64,000 nt of DNA. Source: Hericium rajendrae. Lineage: Eukaryota; Basidiomycota; Agaricomycetes; Russulales; Hericiaceae. Where the stretch lies: assembly GCA_033439255.1 (NCBI GenBank), contig CM065885.1, positions 1 through 64,000 on the forward strand, given 5' to 3'. Positions 22,836 through 35,166 of the stretch are shown here, piece by piece. The translations under genes and the position numbers were made by a program. Numbering within the stretch: position 1 is the first letter of the stretch; each line of letters begins with the position of its first letter. The notes beneath the pieces were generated by a model that made no database searches, had not been told where the DNA came from, and worked only from the letters and a program-made list of their open reading frames with translations.

Positions 22836-23352
22836 ATCGATGCATGGTGTGCCAACCAGCCACGCGAGTGCTCCGGCAACCGGTACAGCTTGATTTGGCA
22901 GGGCACGTTTCCAATGGCCTGGGGTTCTGTGTTTATCGATCGGGTCGTTAGCGCTTGCCTATCTACCCATCGACTTTCACCGATCTATTGAGCTTTGTTT
23001 CTGTCTGAAATGGGGGTTGCCAGACGATTGAGAACCTCTCTGATGCGAGTTGACCCATGTGCATGGGGAAATTGTCGATTGAAAGTGGCGCACAGATATC
23101 ATATGGCATCTGGCGCCCTCACGACAGACAGACAGGGCACGGGGCTGTTTTCCTGCATGGAACTACATGCTGATTCTGTCTATCTGGTTCGAATCAGGTG
23201 AAGACCTCAGCATGCATAGGTGACACCATATGTCAGGACGGAGACACCTCAGCGCAGGTCATTCAGACCTTCAGACGCAGAGGTAGCAATGTCTTGAAAA
23301 CAACTCTACCCATTACCACGCTATGCCAAAACACGGTTGCGTACAGGTATTC

Positions 23353-26155
23353 CTACTCGTCCTGCATCCTATCCTCGTCCTCATCCTCGTTGCTGCTGTC
23401 CTCTTCTACCTCTTGGTGCAAGACAAAGCCACTAAGTTTGGTGGACTTGGCCTGATTGATGGCAAGCCAAGGTGCTGGGTCTGTCTTCGTAATGCCACCC
23501 AAGGGCTGGAAGCCCTTGACGGTCGGAGACCTCGAGTTCCACATTCTATCGGCTCCTGCAAAAGGAACCCAGATAAGGGTCTTGAATTGGCCGTAGAGCC
23601 TGTCCCGAATGACAATGGAGTCAGCCAGAGAGACCCTGTTCATGAGGTCTATCCAGTTCCTAAAATAGGAGCAAGCATGGAAGTTCTTCTGGCCGGGGGG
23701 AGGGGAGTGCTTCGGAGGAGGAAAGAATCTGGCAAACTGAATTCCACGCCAGTCACCTGCCGACACCATACGGATGTGGAGACAAGTGAAGTAGGGAGTA
23801 AAGTTGCGCTTCTTGAAGACCGCAGGAGTGATCTCAGAGCGCTGGTCCGCCGTGAGCTTTGCATAGGCGTCCTTGGTCCCGTGCTTGGGGTTGGGAACCT
23901 CAGAGAACACGTCAAAGGCAAACTGGCGCCAGATGTGGTTGAGACGGAGATTGACATCGAGGTCGAGCGCCGGATTGAGGTCGTCAGCATTGACCAGGGC
24001 CGGGCCCATATCTGCACCGCTTGGACGAAGAGATGCAGCAACGATGATGTGAGAGAGGACACCATCATTGAAGTAGGTGAGGTCATCCTCAGGGATATCC
24101 TGAACTTCGGCAATGTCTGTGGTCACACGAGCATTGCGGTTGTGGGTGCGAGCAGGATTGGGAGGGCCGGCGCCGATGCGAGCAGCGGAGATATTGAATG
24201 CTGACTTCATCTCACCGAAGTGGTGATAGCCATAGAGACGCGCGAGGAGATCAACGTCAGCTTTGTGGTCGAAACCGGGCATGCGATAGACTGCATCACC
24301 CATCCAGATGTCTGCGAGGAACCAGACACCATTTTCGTAGTGGACAGGGTGGACTCCGTCCATTTCTGGGTCTTCCACTTCCATGTCAGGATCATAACCT
24401 GGGATGGTGGCTCTGTTCCAGCACGTGAGGTTCGCAAGTTCTCTGTGTGCCTCATAGTCTCCGGGACGGTAGTTGAGGGCATTGAGCATCCAGACACAGA
24501 CCGCACCGAGGGTGAGAGAGGATGACCATATGCGGGCTGCTGGGGGAGCTGCCTCGAAGTCCTTGAGGACCATGCTGAGTGCGAGAAGACGATACAATTT
24601 AAAGCGCCTGTCAGAGTGAGTGAGTGAGTGAGTGAGTCCAGAGTTTGAGAAGAGAGAGAGACATACCAGAAGACCTTTGTAGGAATAGTGATAAGTGACT
24701 TGAGGATGGTGGATGGGACATCAGAAAGGCAGTTGGTTGCCTCTTCGAAGGAGATCCTGACCTCGAGGCGAGCGCAGCCTTCCTGGGCAGTAGCATTGCT
24801 ATTTCCGGAGGCCTTGAGATAGACAGAGGACATGCGGTTCATGTCCTTGATGAGTTTTGCCAGTCTGCCTGGGAGGAGATTGCGGGCATGGCGCTCACGC
24901 CAGATGCCCTCGTGGAGTTGATAGTGGAGTGTCTTGTCCGTAGTATAAGCTTGTAGGTAGCAGATCTGATCATTTCTGCCTGCAGTGCCAGGGGCAAGGC
25001 GAAAGCCACCGACCTCGCCTATCTGGGCATCACGATCGACCTGGATACCGCGGCCATCGGGGGTATTGATCTTCTTGACGAGACGCTTACGGTCATGTAC
25101 GAAAGCATTGGGGAGGGCAAGGGTGAAGATGTCGGCAATGTTGTCCACACACCAATGGACTGTGCTGCCTGCAAGGCGGATCTCGATGCCGACGTCGACC
25201 TTCCAGCTGGCCGTGTTCATGTTTTCGAGGTCGACCCATTTGAGGAGATGCTGGAGAGCGTCATGGCGTCCCTGTTCATCGTCGATCTCATGGGGGGCCT
25301 GGCTTTTGGAGCCGCAAAGTTCGTGGGAGAAGAACATGCCTACGAACCTAGAGTCAAGCTCAGCACGATCAAGGATGGTGGTTGCGAGCTTGTTGAGACA
25401 ATAGAAGGGGACATCTATAGTGCCGCAGTGGATCTTGCCTTGGTCGTCACGATAGAGCTCAACGGCCGACTCGTAGTCTGTGGGGATGTGGCTTGAATGG
25501 GCAGTGTTGGCAACGACCATTGCCGGGCGGAGGACTTTGTTGTAGAAGTCCCTGAGGTCTTCTGGGGCGATAGCAGGGGGGCGGGTGTCATCGACAAGGG
25601 CAGGAAAGTGGCACCGGACAACGTGACGCTGAGCGACCTTTCCAAGAGCAAGGTTTGGGATGTTGTGGAGCGAGATCATGGTCTCCTGGCCCTAGAATGG
25701 ATGGTCAGAGAAGGATTTGAGAAAGAAAGAGAGAGGAGAGGACGTACTCTGACAGTGACAGCAACCTCAATGTAGTTTTTCTTTTTAAGAGTGTCTGAGA
25801 AGGGGGGGACAGGAAAGACAGCCAAAGTAGTGGTGTAGGGAATCTGCCGATCTATGCCGATGATGGAGTCATAGTCACGGGTGATTTCAAAGGCTGGGAC
25901 TTGACCTTCATCATCCATTTCATCCATGCGAGGATTGACGGAAAGGCGGTTGACTGTCTGACCTGCATTGTTGAGCGAGCGGCCAGCGAGGACATAGCGG
26001 ATGAAGCGTTGTGCATGGAACGCGGCAGTGTCTGGCTCGCGAACACCGTCGACAAGGCGGTAGTTATCAAACAATCTCGCAGCTTTCTTTACGAAGGACT
26101 GAAGGGATATTTGCTTGAGGGGCTGGTTTTCATCTGGGTAAGTAGCAGATTCCAT
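23353..26155 (-). CDS. 895-residue protein of unknown function, cassette copy 1
   Basis: Three exons join without a break: 26155-25748, 25691-24667 and 24607-23353, giving 895 residues. The second copy at 45560-48269 has the same intron positions and phases, which confirms the model. Conserved blocks: QISLQSFVKKAARLF, RFIRYVLAGRSL, MISLHNIPNLALGKVAQ, DVGIEIRLAGSTVHWCVDNI, GRGIQVDRDAQIGEVGGFRL, EGCARLEVRISFEEA, VWMLNALNYRPGDYEAHREL, VWFLADIWMGDAVYRMPGF and QKNFHACSYFRNWIDLMNRV. It ends in a Glu/Asp-rich tail. I recognise no fold or catalytic motif. It is divergent from the SNF2-like gene, 305 bp away, so the two may share a promoter. Confidence 0.8.
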
Positions 26156-26415
26156 AATGGAATGGGGGGCGTTGATAACACGAGGGAAAGGCGGGGTTGG
26201 GTTGAGCTTGACTGTGAGTCGGGGGGGGGGGGATTGAAAGTGTGCAGGGCAGGAGAAGCCGGTTGGGAAGATTTATATGGCCGATAGAATGATGGCGATG
26301 AAAATAAAGTCGGGCGAGTGAAAATAAAGCACGGCTAATGTCTGATCGGGCGATCGAGGGAGATTGATGCAATATATAAGGAAGAGTTGGGATAGCAACC
26401 AGTAGCGAGTTTAGT

Positions 26416-26458
<43 letters not shown>

Positions 26459-26460
26459 AA
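26156..26460. promoter_or_regulatory. Bidirectional promoter with CAA-rich leader
   Basis: This 305-bp gap lies between two divergent start codons. TATATAAGG at about 26373 is a TATA-like site for the plus-strand gene; CATATAAATC (minus strand, about 26275) could serve the other. A perfect (ACA)n tract fills 26416-26458, immediately before the ATG at 26461. The other SNF2-like copy also has a CAN-rich leader. Confidence 0.55.
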
Positions 26461-29400
26461 ATGTCTTCCTCTGTAAGTCTCCTTCACTCTCAGGACCATA
26501 GGCGTTGATTGAGTGAAGCATGCAGAAGAAGAATCAGACATATGGCTCGGCCCTGCTCAACTTGTCAGTGGACACGGACGGGGAGTGTTGGACGTGGAAG
26601 GCATGGCAAGATACAGTTGGCTTCGAAGGTGCGCCTTGGGCGCAAGAGAACAGCGACCAGTGGCCATTGGCGAGTCGGAGGAAGTTGGAGGAGGTGCGGG
26701 CATACGTGAAGAAGTTCGAGTCAGCAGCGAAGGGAGAGCGGGAGAGCGTGGGGAAGGGGGACATCACAGTCGACAAGGAGGGGCGGAAGGTGTGGATTAA
26801 GTGGGTTGCGTGGAGCCTCAAAAAGTGGAATGTCCCAAAAAAGATGACGGACGCGCTGATCGGGATGGGGTCACACCCACGGGACTTGTTGCGGCAGTCA
26901 GAGAACGGGGAGGTAAGCAGGGACTCGGTCTTGATAGGATGGAGATTGCTGATTGGTTGACATTGGTAGCTGCCAGAGATGAAGCATGCGGGGGTGACGA
27001 TGCACATTGGAGCAATCGCAGAGGCATGGTTCGGGCCAGACGTGAAGGACCCAGACAAGACGATCGGGCGGCACCATGTGCCTGGGCGTCCGCGTCAACC
27101 TGTGCTGACCTTCACAACGCGGTGGGTTGCCCTGCAATGGCACAAGGAGCGGCAGGCAGCAACGCGATCGTGGATTCGGCTGGAGAAGTACAGGACGGAG
27201 TTCATGGAGATGAAGAGAGGTGCGTCGTATTCTAGATCTGCATGGCCAACTGGAGCACGTGGGGGCGAACGGGCAGGGGCGGGTACCCACACGAGCGTGC
27301 TGCATGCTCGTGCATGTACTACTCACGTCCCAGTTGAGCGACTTGTGAGGCATGTGAGGCAGCACATGCGGAGACGAGCCTGCGTGTGAGCCACTGAAGG
27401 GACGAGCTTGCTACATGCTCATGCATGTGCCTGCGTGCGTGCAAGTTACAGGCAATGACATGCATGAGTCTCGGTGCCGATTACTGTGACAGCGGCGGAG
27501 ACTGACCAAGGTGTATTGCAGAATTGGAGGAGTTGGGGGATTGATCACGATTCAGCGCCTGTACAAGATCAGCGAGGAGTTCAAGGCAATGAAGCCGCTC
27601 TTCGACATGTTCCTGTCGTCAAGCAAAATGGAGGAGTACTGCAAGATAGATGAATTCTTGCAGGGCTTGTTGGACGAGCTGTGCAGCAAAAATGCAGAGG
27701 GGGAGGGGGAGGATGCAGAGCTGAGTAGCAAAGGTGCAGAGGGGGAGGGGAACACGACAAGTAGGTCAACTGAACGAACTAACCTATTCTAGCTAACGAG
27801 TGAACGAACTAACTGTAGAATCACCCAAGTGGCTGCGCGATGTGGCGAAGCAGCTCGCATCCCGGGCAGAGGTCCAGCGTTGGGCCGAGGTCTTCCGGGA
27901 GGAGCTGGATGCGATGGACAAAGCCAGCGATGACGATGACAGTATCGTGCTGCCCTCTCTGGAGATGGACGATGAAGTGAAGATGGACTGGCAGGAAGGG
28001 ATGGTAGAGTATGAGGGGCGATCGATGCAGGAGCTTTGGGTACTGTTGGGGCGCAAGACGCTCCCGTTCTTCAACGCGAAGAGGGACCCCGAGGGCGTGA
28101 AGGCACCATGGAAGGACCAGGAGTGGTTCGAGAAAACGGCGTGGAGCTCGCACCGAGGTGGCATCAGCTGGCGGGTGTCCTCAAGGTGATAAACAATGCA
28201 AACAAGGGGGAGCCCACACTCAACATGGACATGGTGGGGATGGGCAAGACGATGCAAGCGGTCGCAGCCATTGCGGTGTACGCCTGGTTGATCGACTATA
28301 CATACACCATCAACACGGAGGGCCATGGACAGCTGCCGGGGATGTTTGCAGACAGTAAGCAGAGCGTAGTGGGTCAGCGAGCGTGGGCACTGACGCGGGT
28401 TTTACAGAGACAAAGTTATGGTTGGAGCGGGTCAAGGATGGCTCACTGTCCCGGCCACACATCATTGCAGTGCCGGTGAGCCTGGTGGACCAGATCTACC
28501 TTGAGCTGCAACGGTACTTGGGCCCGGGATCGTTTGACATCATGAAATGTCTCGGGACATGGGACTCGCAGGAGGGGGTGTGGGAGTTGTTCAACAACTC
28601 CCATCACCTACCACACAAGAGGATCATGGTGGTGTCACATGCAGTAAGTGGGCACTGAAAGGCACGTGGTGGGAGCAGAGGACTGATGAGGTTCATTTTG
28701 CAGACATTGGCGAGCACAGGGAGTGTTGTTCTCAGCAACACACAGTCAAATCCATCGAGGGCACCAGAGGTGCAGGCGTCGGCCCAGAAGAAGGCGCTGA
28801 AGTCAGTGTTCGGCCAGAAGTGGGGCTTTGCAGTGATCGACGAGGTGCATGTGTGTCGGAACATCAGCGGTTTGTTCATTGGGGTGGGGGCACTGACATC
28901 GCTGTCGTCGGTGGTGTTGGGGATGTCTGCGACACCGGTATCCAGCAAGGCCTTGGTAAGTGTTGATGAGTTTTGACATGGCAGATGGTGCTAACTATGT
29001 TGCAGGATCTGGAATATTGGGCGCGTGTTGCGGATGGAGTACTTCACCACCCACGACGCGGAGGCACGCGACATGTCGCGGGCGCAAATGCGTGGGCTGC
29101 GCAAGGACCGGAAGATGCGGGCAGAGGACCCCGAGGCCATTACCAACGTGCTTCGGGGTGCAGACACGCACACAATCAGCGAGGTCTCAAAAGAGATGGC
29201 CCCATATGTTGTGATGATGCGCCAACACTTCGCTGGGCACGTCATCCGGCGGACGACGACATCGGTGGACTGGGAGGGGAAACCGCTGCTGACGTTGCGG
29301 CCGTATACCGAGCACATCTTCACAATGCGGCTTTATCAGCATGAATATGATGCACTCGACGCACTCATCGAGGAGTCAGTGCAGACAAACGAGGGGAGGA

Positions 29401-32060
29401 GGGGAGCATCGAAGGTGAGTTCCCATAACTAGTGTTGGAAGGCGAGCGACAAGCGTGGGGCATGGTCGATGTGTGTGCACGGGACCGAGAGCATGCACAA
29501 TTTGTGTCAGAACGTGGGTGAGCATGCCACATGCTCGCAATGCACACGGGCATAAAGCATGCTCTAATACACACATGCAACTAAACAACTTTACTGACTT
29601 TGTTCTACTTTTAGGATTTCTATCTGAAATTCCGTCGTGCACTCATTCACCCTGCTACCAACGAGGACCAACCTAATGTCATCTTTCCTGCTGACCTCGA
29701 GACGTACCGCAAGTATCCGTCCCGGAAGCTTGATGCTGTTGTCGCCATCATCTGCCACCATCTCGCCAAGGATGACTCCCCTCCCCTTGCGTATGATGTT
29801 TCCGAGGATAACAACAATGATGTCGCCAAGTTCAAGCCAGCTCCTATCGCCAGCGAAGCCAACGATGCACCTCTGCCTGCCAATCTGGGCCCGGACAAGA
29901 TTGTGCTCTTTGCTTTCTTCCCGGCCACCTTTGCCTTGATCACCTTGGTAAGTCAATCCATCAATCCATCAATCCAGCGCTCTGAAATCATCTTCCCATC
30001 TAGGTCCTCGCTGCCCATGACATCAAGTACATTGAGATGCATGGCAGACACAAGGCCTCACAGCGGCCTGGGATTCTCGAGAAGTTCCGCAAGGAGGGCC
30101 GGGACGGTGCTCGTGTCCTCCTTATGTCTGGCGTTGGCGGCGTAGGCCTCAACATGGCCTTTGCCAATGTCATGATCATTCTTGTAAGCACCTCCCATGC
30201 CTTGCTCCATCTACCGTCACTGACTGCTTCCATTTCCATACATACTCCATTACAGGACGTTGTCTGGGACGACTCGGCTGACAGCCAGGCGATCGGGCGC
30301 ATCTGGCGTCAGATGCAGGAGAAGCGCGTCCGCATCTACCGCCTGATCGGTTCTGACACCCCGGACGTCGCACTGAACAATTTGTCGTTCGATAAAGGAC
30401 GCATAATGGAGTCATTCACGAACAAGCATGGCATCCTCGGTAAGTCTCACTTAGCTAGATAGGATGCCACCCACTCACTGACCGTATGTGTTTAGAAAAA
30501 ATTCTCGCTGTCATGAATGCTGAGGCAGAGGAGGAGGAGGATGAGGAGGAGATTGCCGACCCGATGGACAATGAGGATGATGACGACGTTCCGAAGAAGG
30601 GCAAGGACAAGCCCAAAGCCTCAGCCCGCAAGACCTCCAATGAGCCGAAAGAGCCGAAGCTGCTGAAGCCGTCGAAGGGAAAGAAGGCTGCCCCCACCAG
30701 GAAGCAGGTCAAGCAACCTGCAGCTTCCTCCAGCAAGGGTCTGGCAGTGGGGCCCTTGACCATGAAGCCCACCATGCCCCCTTGTCCCAGTTTGCCCTTG
30801 CCCCTGTCCGAGCCTGAGGCAACAGAGAAGGAATTGGAGGTGTCCAGAGCAGGCAAAACGGCAGTGCATCACCCGCGACTGACTCCACGCCAAATTCCAT
30901 GCACCCCTCTGCCTGAGCGCCAGCACCTTGTGTCCCCACCCCAGTCAGGTGTACCTGTGTCCCCACGCAAGTCAGCTGCACCTGTGTCGGCAGAGCACTC
31001 AGCGTCGGCCACTCCCTGGCCTCCGATACTGGCACTGGTGATGTACAGTCCCCCTGGGATCGGCCGATGTCCATAGTCGGTGGCATGAAGAAGAAGGATG
31101 CCGCTGGCCCTGCCGATACCAGTGTCAGCAAGCCTCCCGCAGCCACGGACAACACTGCTGAAGAGGAAGCTGAGGCCCTCCATGACAACCTCACCATGCA
31201 GATGAGCCTGACCCAGCAGATGTACACTGAGCACGAGGTGGCCTCCGATACGGGCGCTGATAATGTGGAGCCCCGCAGGGACCGGCCGATGTCCATAGTC
31301 GGTGGCATGAAGAAGAAGGACACCATTGGCCCTGCTGATGCCAGTGTCAGCAAGCCCTCTCCAGCCATGGACAAGACTGCTGAAGAGGAAGCTGAGGCCC
31401 TTCACGATGACCTGACCCTCCAGGCGAGCCTGACTCAGCAGATATACACGGAGCATGGGGACACCTCGACGGGGATGGACATGGACTCGGACATGTTCCA
31501 GGAACCCTCGACCCCCAACTTTCTGACGTCCGACCCCGACGGCGGAGATGACAGCCATGGGCAGCCCATGGAGCTCAGCGACAGGGACCAATCTGCCCAA
31601 GCCCCCAGCCAGAACAAGAAACGCAAGCCCTCCGCGTCTCCACCGAAGTCCAACCGCCCCGGCCCCAAACGCTTGCTAGGCATGCCAAGCCATGTTACCC
31701 TTCCCATTCACCTCAGGCATGAGGAGATCGAGCAACGCCGACGTGAGAAGGCTACACCCCCGCCCGACGACACAGAGTCAGAGAAGTCGGACAAGGATGA
31801 GATTGTCGACGTGCCATGGACTTCGTATGAAGATGCAGTGGGTGCTGGTGCAGGGCCATCTCATGGGGCTGGTGGGGTTCGTAGGGCTCGTGAGGCTCGT
31901 GAGGCTCGTGGGGCTCGTGGGTGGGGCTCGTGGAGATCATGGAGACCGTAGGGGTCGTGGGGTTGGGAGCAGTCGTGGTGGTCCTGATCCTTTGAAGTTG
32001 GCTCCTGTCCAGGGTTTGAGTCACCGTCGTCAGCCTCATCCTTCACGCACTCCCCGCTGA
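26461..32060 (+). pseudogene. SNF2-like helicase, copy 1, frameshifted
   Basis: Twelve or more exons match the copy at 57681-53374: 26461-26472, 26526-26912, 26970-27219, about 27522-27760, 27819-28354, 28408-28643, 28704-28955, 29006-29414, 29615-29947, 30004-30183, 30257-30439 and 30497 onwards. Helicase motifs are visible: GMGKT (Walker A), DEVH, MSATP, then VGGVGLN and QAIGRIWRQMQ. SNF2 ATPases translocate on DNA to remodel chromatin or displace proteins. Compared with the other copy, the frame shifts near 28135, 29012, 31015 and 31918, and the join at 27522 also needs a shifted acceptor. This copy is therefore probably inactive unless these are sequencing errors. The tail is acidic, then lysine-rich, then Arg/Gly-rich, with KKRKPSASPPKS shared by both copies. 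Confidence 0.7.
31065..31450 (+). repeat. In-frame 222-bp duplication in the helicase tail
   Basis: DRPMSIVGGMKKKD and EEEAEALHD occur twice, 222 bp (74 codons) apart, starting at 31065 and 31287. Confidence 0.85.
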
Positions 32061-32159
32061 GTTTTTCTTAAAAAATATATATATATACATTATCCCAACA
32101 GACGGTTGTATACTGATTACACTGTTCTACTGCAGTTATCATGTTTACCATAAGCACTG

Positions 32160-34790
32160 TACCCGGACTCAAGCAGTGAGCCTGTGCATCCTAGCAGATC
32201 CTAGCACCATGCCCATGCATCCCAGCACTCTGCAAGGGCATCCGAGCTCTGAGCTCGTGCCATCTCTGCACTGTTCTCATGTGCTCAAGCATCATAGCCA
32301 TGCATCGGAGGCCCATGCCAGCACAAGCTAGGGACACACATGTGTGTGAAGCAAGGTGGGACATATTCTGAGCATGGCAAGTCCACGAGGCCAGGGACAC
32401 GTTTGAGGGAGCTGGATGGTTGTGCACATTCTGAGGCCCATGAGTGTACATCACACATGTAATTAGCTGTGTGAGGGTGCAAGACCAAGGACAAGGATTA
32501 GCAGGCTCGACGCTCATGCGTGTTCTGAGGCCCGCCGGTCAGCATCGCACAGGTTTTTTAGCTGTGCGAGTCAGTGAGGGTGGGGACAAGGACGAGCAGG
32601 CTCACAAACACGGACGAGCGGGTTGGATGCTCATGCTCATTCTGAGGCCCACCAGTCAGTGTCACACATATCTTAGCTCTGCAAGGTGCGAGGCCACAGA
32701 CATGCACGAGCGGACTCGATGGTGATGTGCGTTCTGAGCCTCGTGGGTCAGCGTCGCGCACGCTGTTAGTCCTGCGAGTCAGTAAGGTGAGGGACATGCA
32801 CGAGCGAGCTCACAAACAGGGACAAGCGGGCTCGATGCTCATGCGCATTGTGAGGCCCACCAGTAAGTGTCACACATGGATTAGCTCTGCGAGTTGGTGA
32901 GGCCGGGGAGAAGGACGAGCAGGCTCACAAACACGGACGAGCGGGTTGGATGCTCATGCTCATTCTGAGGCCCACCAGTCAGCGTCACACATATCTCAGC
33001 TCTGCGAGGGTGCGAGGCCACGGACATGGAAGAGTGGGCTCGACGCTCATGTGTGTTCTGAGGCCCGCCGGTGAGCATCACACAGGTTTTTAGCGGTGCC
33101 ACGGCAATGCTACAACATTATCCAGAAGACCATACCCCATGCCCGTAACATCCCCAGTCAGTGAGGCCAGGGACAAGGACGAGCGGGCTCGACGCTCATG
33201 TGCATGGTGAGGCCCACCAGTTAGCATCACACGTGGATTAGGTCTGCAAGGGTGCGAGGCCAGGGACATGCACGAGCGGGCTCGACGCTCATGTGCGTTC
33301 TGAGCCTCATGGGTCAGTGTCGCACACGCTGTTAGTCCTGCGAGTCAGTAAGGTGAGGAACATGCACGAGCGGGCTCACAAACAGAGACAAGCAGGCTCG
33401 ACGCTCATGCACGTTGTGAGGCCCACCAGTCAGCATCACAGCTCTGCAAGGGTGCAAGGCCAGGGACACAGACGAGCGGGCTCGACGCTCATGCACATTC
33501 TGAGGCTCGCCAGCCAGCCTCGTGCAGGTCATATTAGCTATGTGAGTCGGTGAGAGGAGGGACGTGGACAAGCAGGCGCACAAAGACGGATGAGTGGGCT
33601 AGATGCTCATGTGCGTTCTAAGACCCACCAGCCAGCATCGCACATGCTGTTAGTCCTGCGAGTCAGTAAGGTGAGGGACATGCACGAGCGGGCTCGACGC
33701 TCATGTGCGTTGTGAGCCTCGTGGGTCAGCATCGCACACACTGTTGGTCCTGCGAGTCAGTAAGGTGAGGGACATGCACGAGCGGGCTCGACGCTCATGT
33801 GTGTTCTGAGGCCCACCAGTCAGCATCACAGCTCTGCAAGGGTGCGAGGCCAGGGACGCAGACGAGCGGGCTCGACGCTCAGGCACCTTCTGAGGCTCGC
33901 CACTCAGCCTCGCACAGGTTATATTAGCTGTGTGAGTCGGTGAGGGCAGGGACGTGGACAAGCAGGCTCACAAAGACGGATGAGTAAGCTCGATGCTCAT
34001 GTGCATTCTAAGGCCCACCAGCCAGCATCGCACATGCTGTTAGTCCTGCGAGTCAGTAAGGTGAGGGACATGTATGAGCGGGCTCGACGCTTGTGTGCGT
34101 TGTGAGCCTCGTGGGTCAGCGTCGCACACGGTGTTGGTCCTGCGAGTCAGTAAGGTGAGGGACATGCATGAGCGGGCTCGACGCTCATGTGTGTTCTGAG
34201 GCTTGCCAGCCAGCGTCGCACATGTCTTAGCTCTGCAAGGATGCGAGGCCAAGAATGCGGACGAGCGGGCTCGACGCTCATGCACATTCTGAGGCTCGCC
34301 AGCCAGCCTCGCGCAGGTTATATTAGCTGTGTGAGTCGGTGAGGGCAGGGACGTGGACAAGCAGGCTCACAAAGACGGATGAGTGGGCTCGATGCTCATG
34401 TGCGTTGTGAGCCTCGTGGGTCAGCGTCGCACACGCTGTTGGTCCTGCGAGTCAGTAAGGTGAGAGACATGCACGAGCGGGCTCGACGCTCATGTGTGTT
34501 CTGAGGCTCGCCAGGCAGCGTCGCACATGTCTTAGCTCTGCGAGGATGCGAGGCCAGGGATGCGGACGAGCAGGCTCGACGCTCATGTGCATCTAAGGCC
34601 CGCCAGCCAGCGTCGCACATGTCTTAGCTCTGCGAGGGTGGGAGGCCAGGGACATGCACGAGCGGGCTCGACGCTCATGTGCATTCTGAGCCTCGTGGGT
34701 CAGCATCACGCACGTTGTCAGCCCCATGAGTCAGTGAGGTGAGGAACATGCACAAGCGGGCTTGGTGCTTGTTCGAAGCTCCATTCCATT
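32160..34790. repeat. Satellite of ~95-bp and related units
   Basis: About 2.6 kb of degenerate tandem repeats. Common words are GCGGGCTCGACGCTCATG, GTTCTGAGGCCCACCAG, CAGCATCGCACA and GCGAGTCAGTAAGGTGAG. Spacing is about 95 bp where the units are most regular (33670-33790). GAGCGGGCTCGACGCTC is itself a partial palindrome. Frames through the satellite are artefacts. Confidence 0.85.
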
Positions 34791-34889
34791 CTTACCTCGA
34801 TGCTCTGCAAAGACCAGCATATTTCGAGCACGCTCGTGCACACCCTGCACACACGGTGCACCTGCTAACACGATGCTGGTCAGTCACAT

Positions 34890-35166
34890 TGGGTGGTAGG
34901 TTGGCTAGGTTGGATTCTCACACCGTGGTCGGATGGTAGGTTGGCTAGGTTGGGCAGTCGGTCGCTGTCATGGTGCGGATGGGTGGGATCCAACCTGCGT
35001 CCAACCTGGGGAGTCTCATAACCCAACCCTATCATGATTACTAATGCAGGCCTGAAGAGCATATAAGCGAAACAGGTGTTGGCTGGACCCCCAGTCAACT
35101 GTCGTCTGCAGTAGCTACAGTACCTACTCTTTAGATAAGGATTCGTCACACCCTTTCCAACCCAAC
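34890..35166 (+). mobile_element. LTR-like sequence, short copy
   Basis: 34984-35166 matches 60053-60518 in the same orientation, sharing the outer blocks (TGGGATCCA to CTCATAACC, and CCCTATCATGATTACTAATG to CCAACCCA). This copy lacks about 280 bp in the middle. It contains a TATA-like CATATAAGC. A GGTAGGTTGGCTAGGTTGG minisatellite precedes it, and a comparable G-rich minisatellite precedes the other copy. It looks like a solo LTR or a similar repeat; it ends where the RecQ gene is cut. Confidence 0.5.

Noticed and set aside
28547-28966. Plus-strand frame of 139 codons inside the helicase gene
   Set aside because: It crosses the intron before exon 7 in the wrong frame and has no similarity to copy 2.
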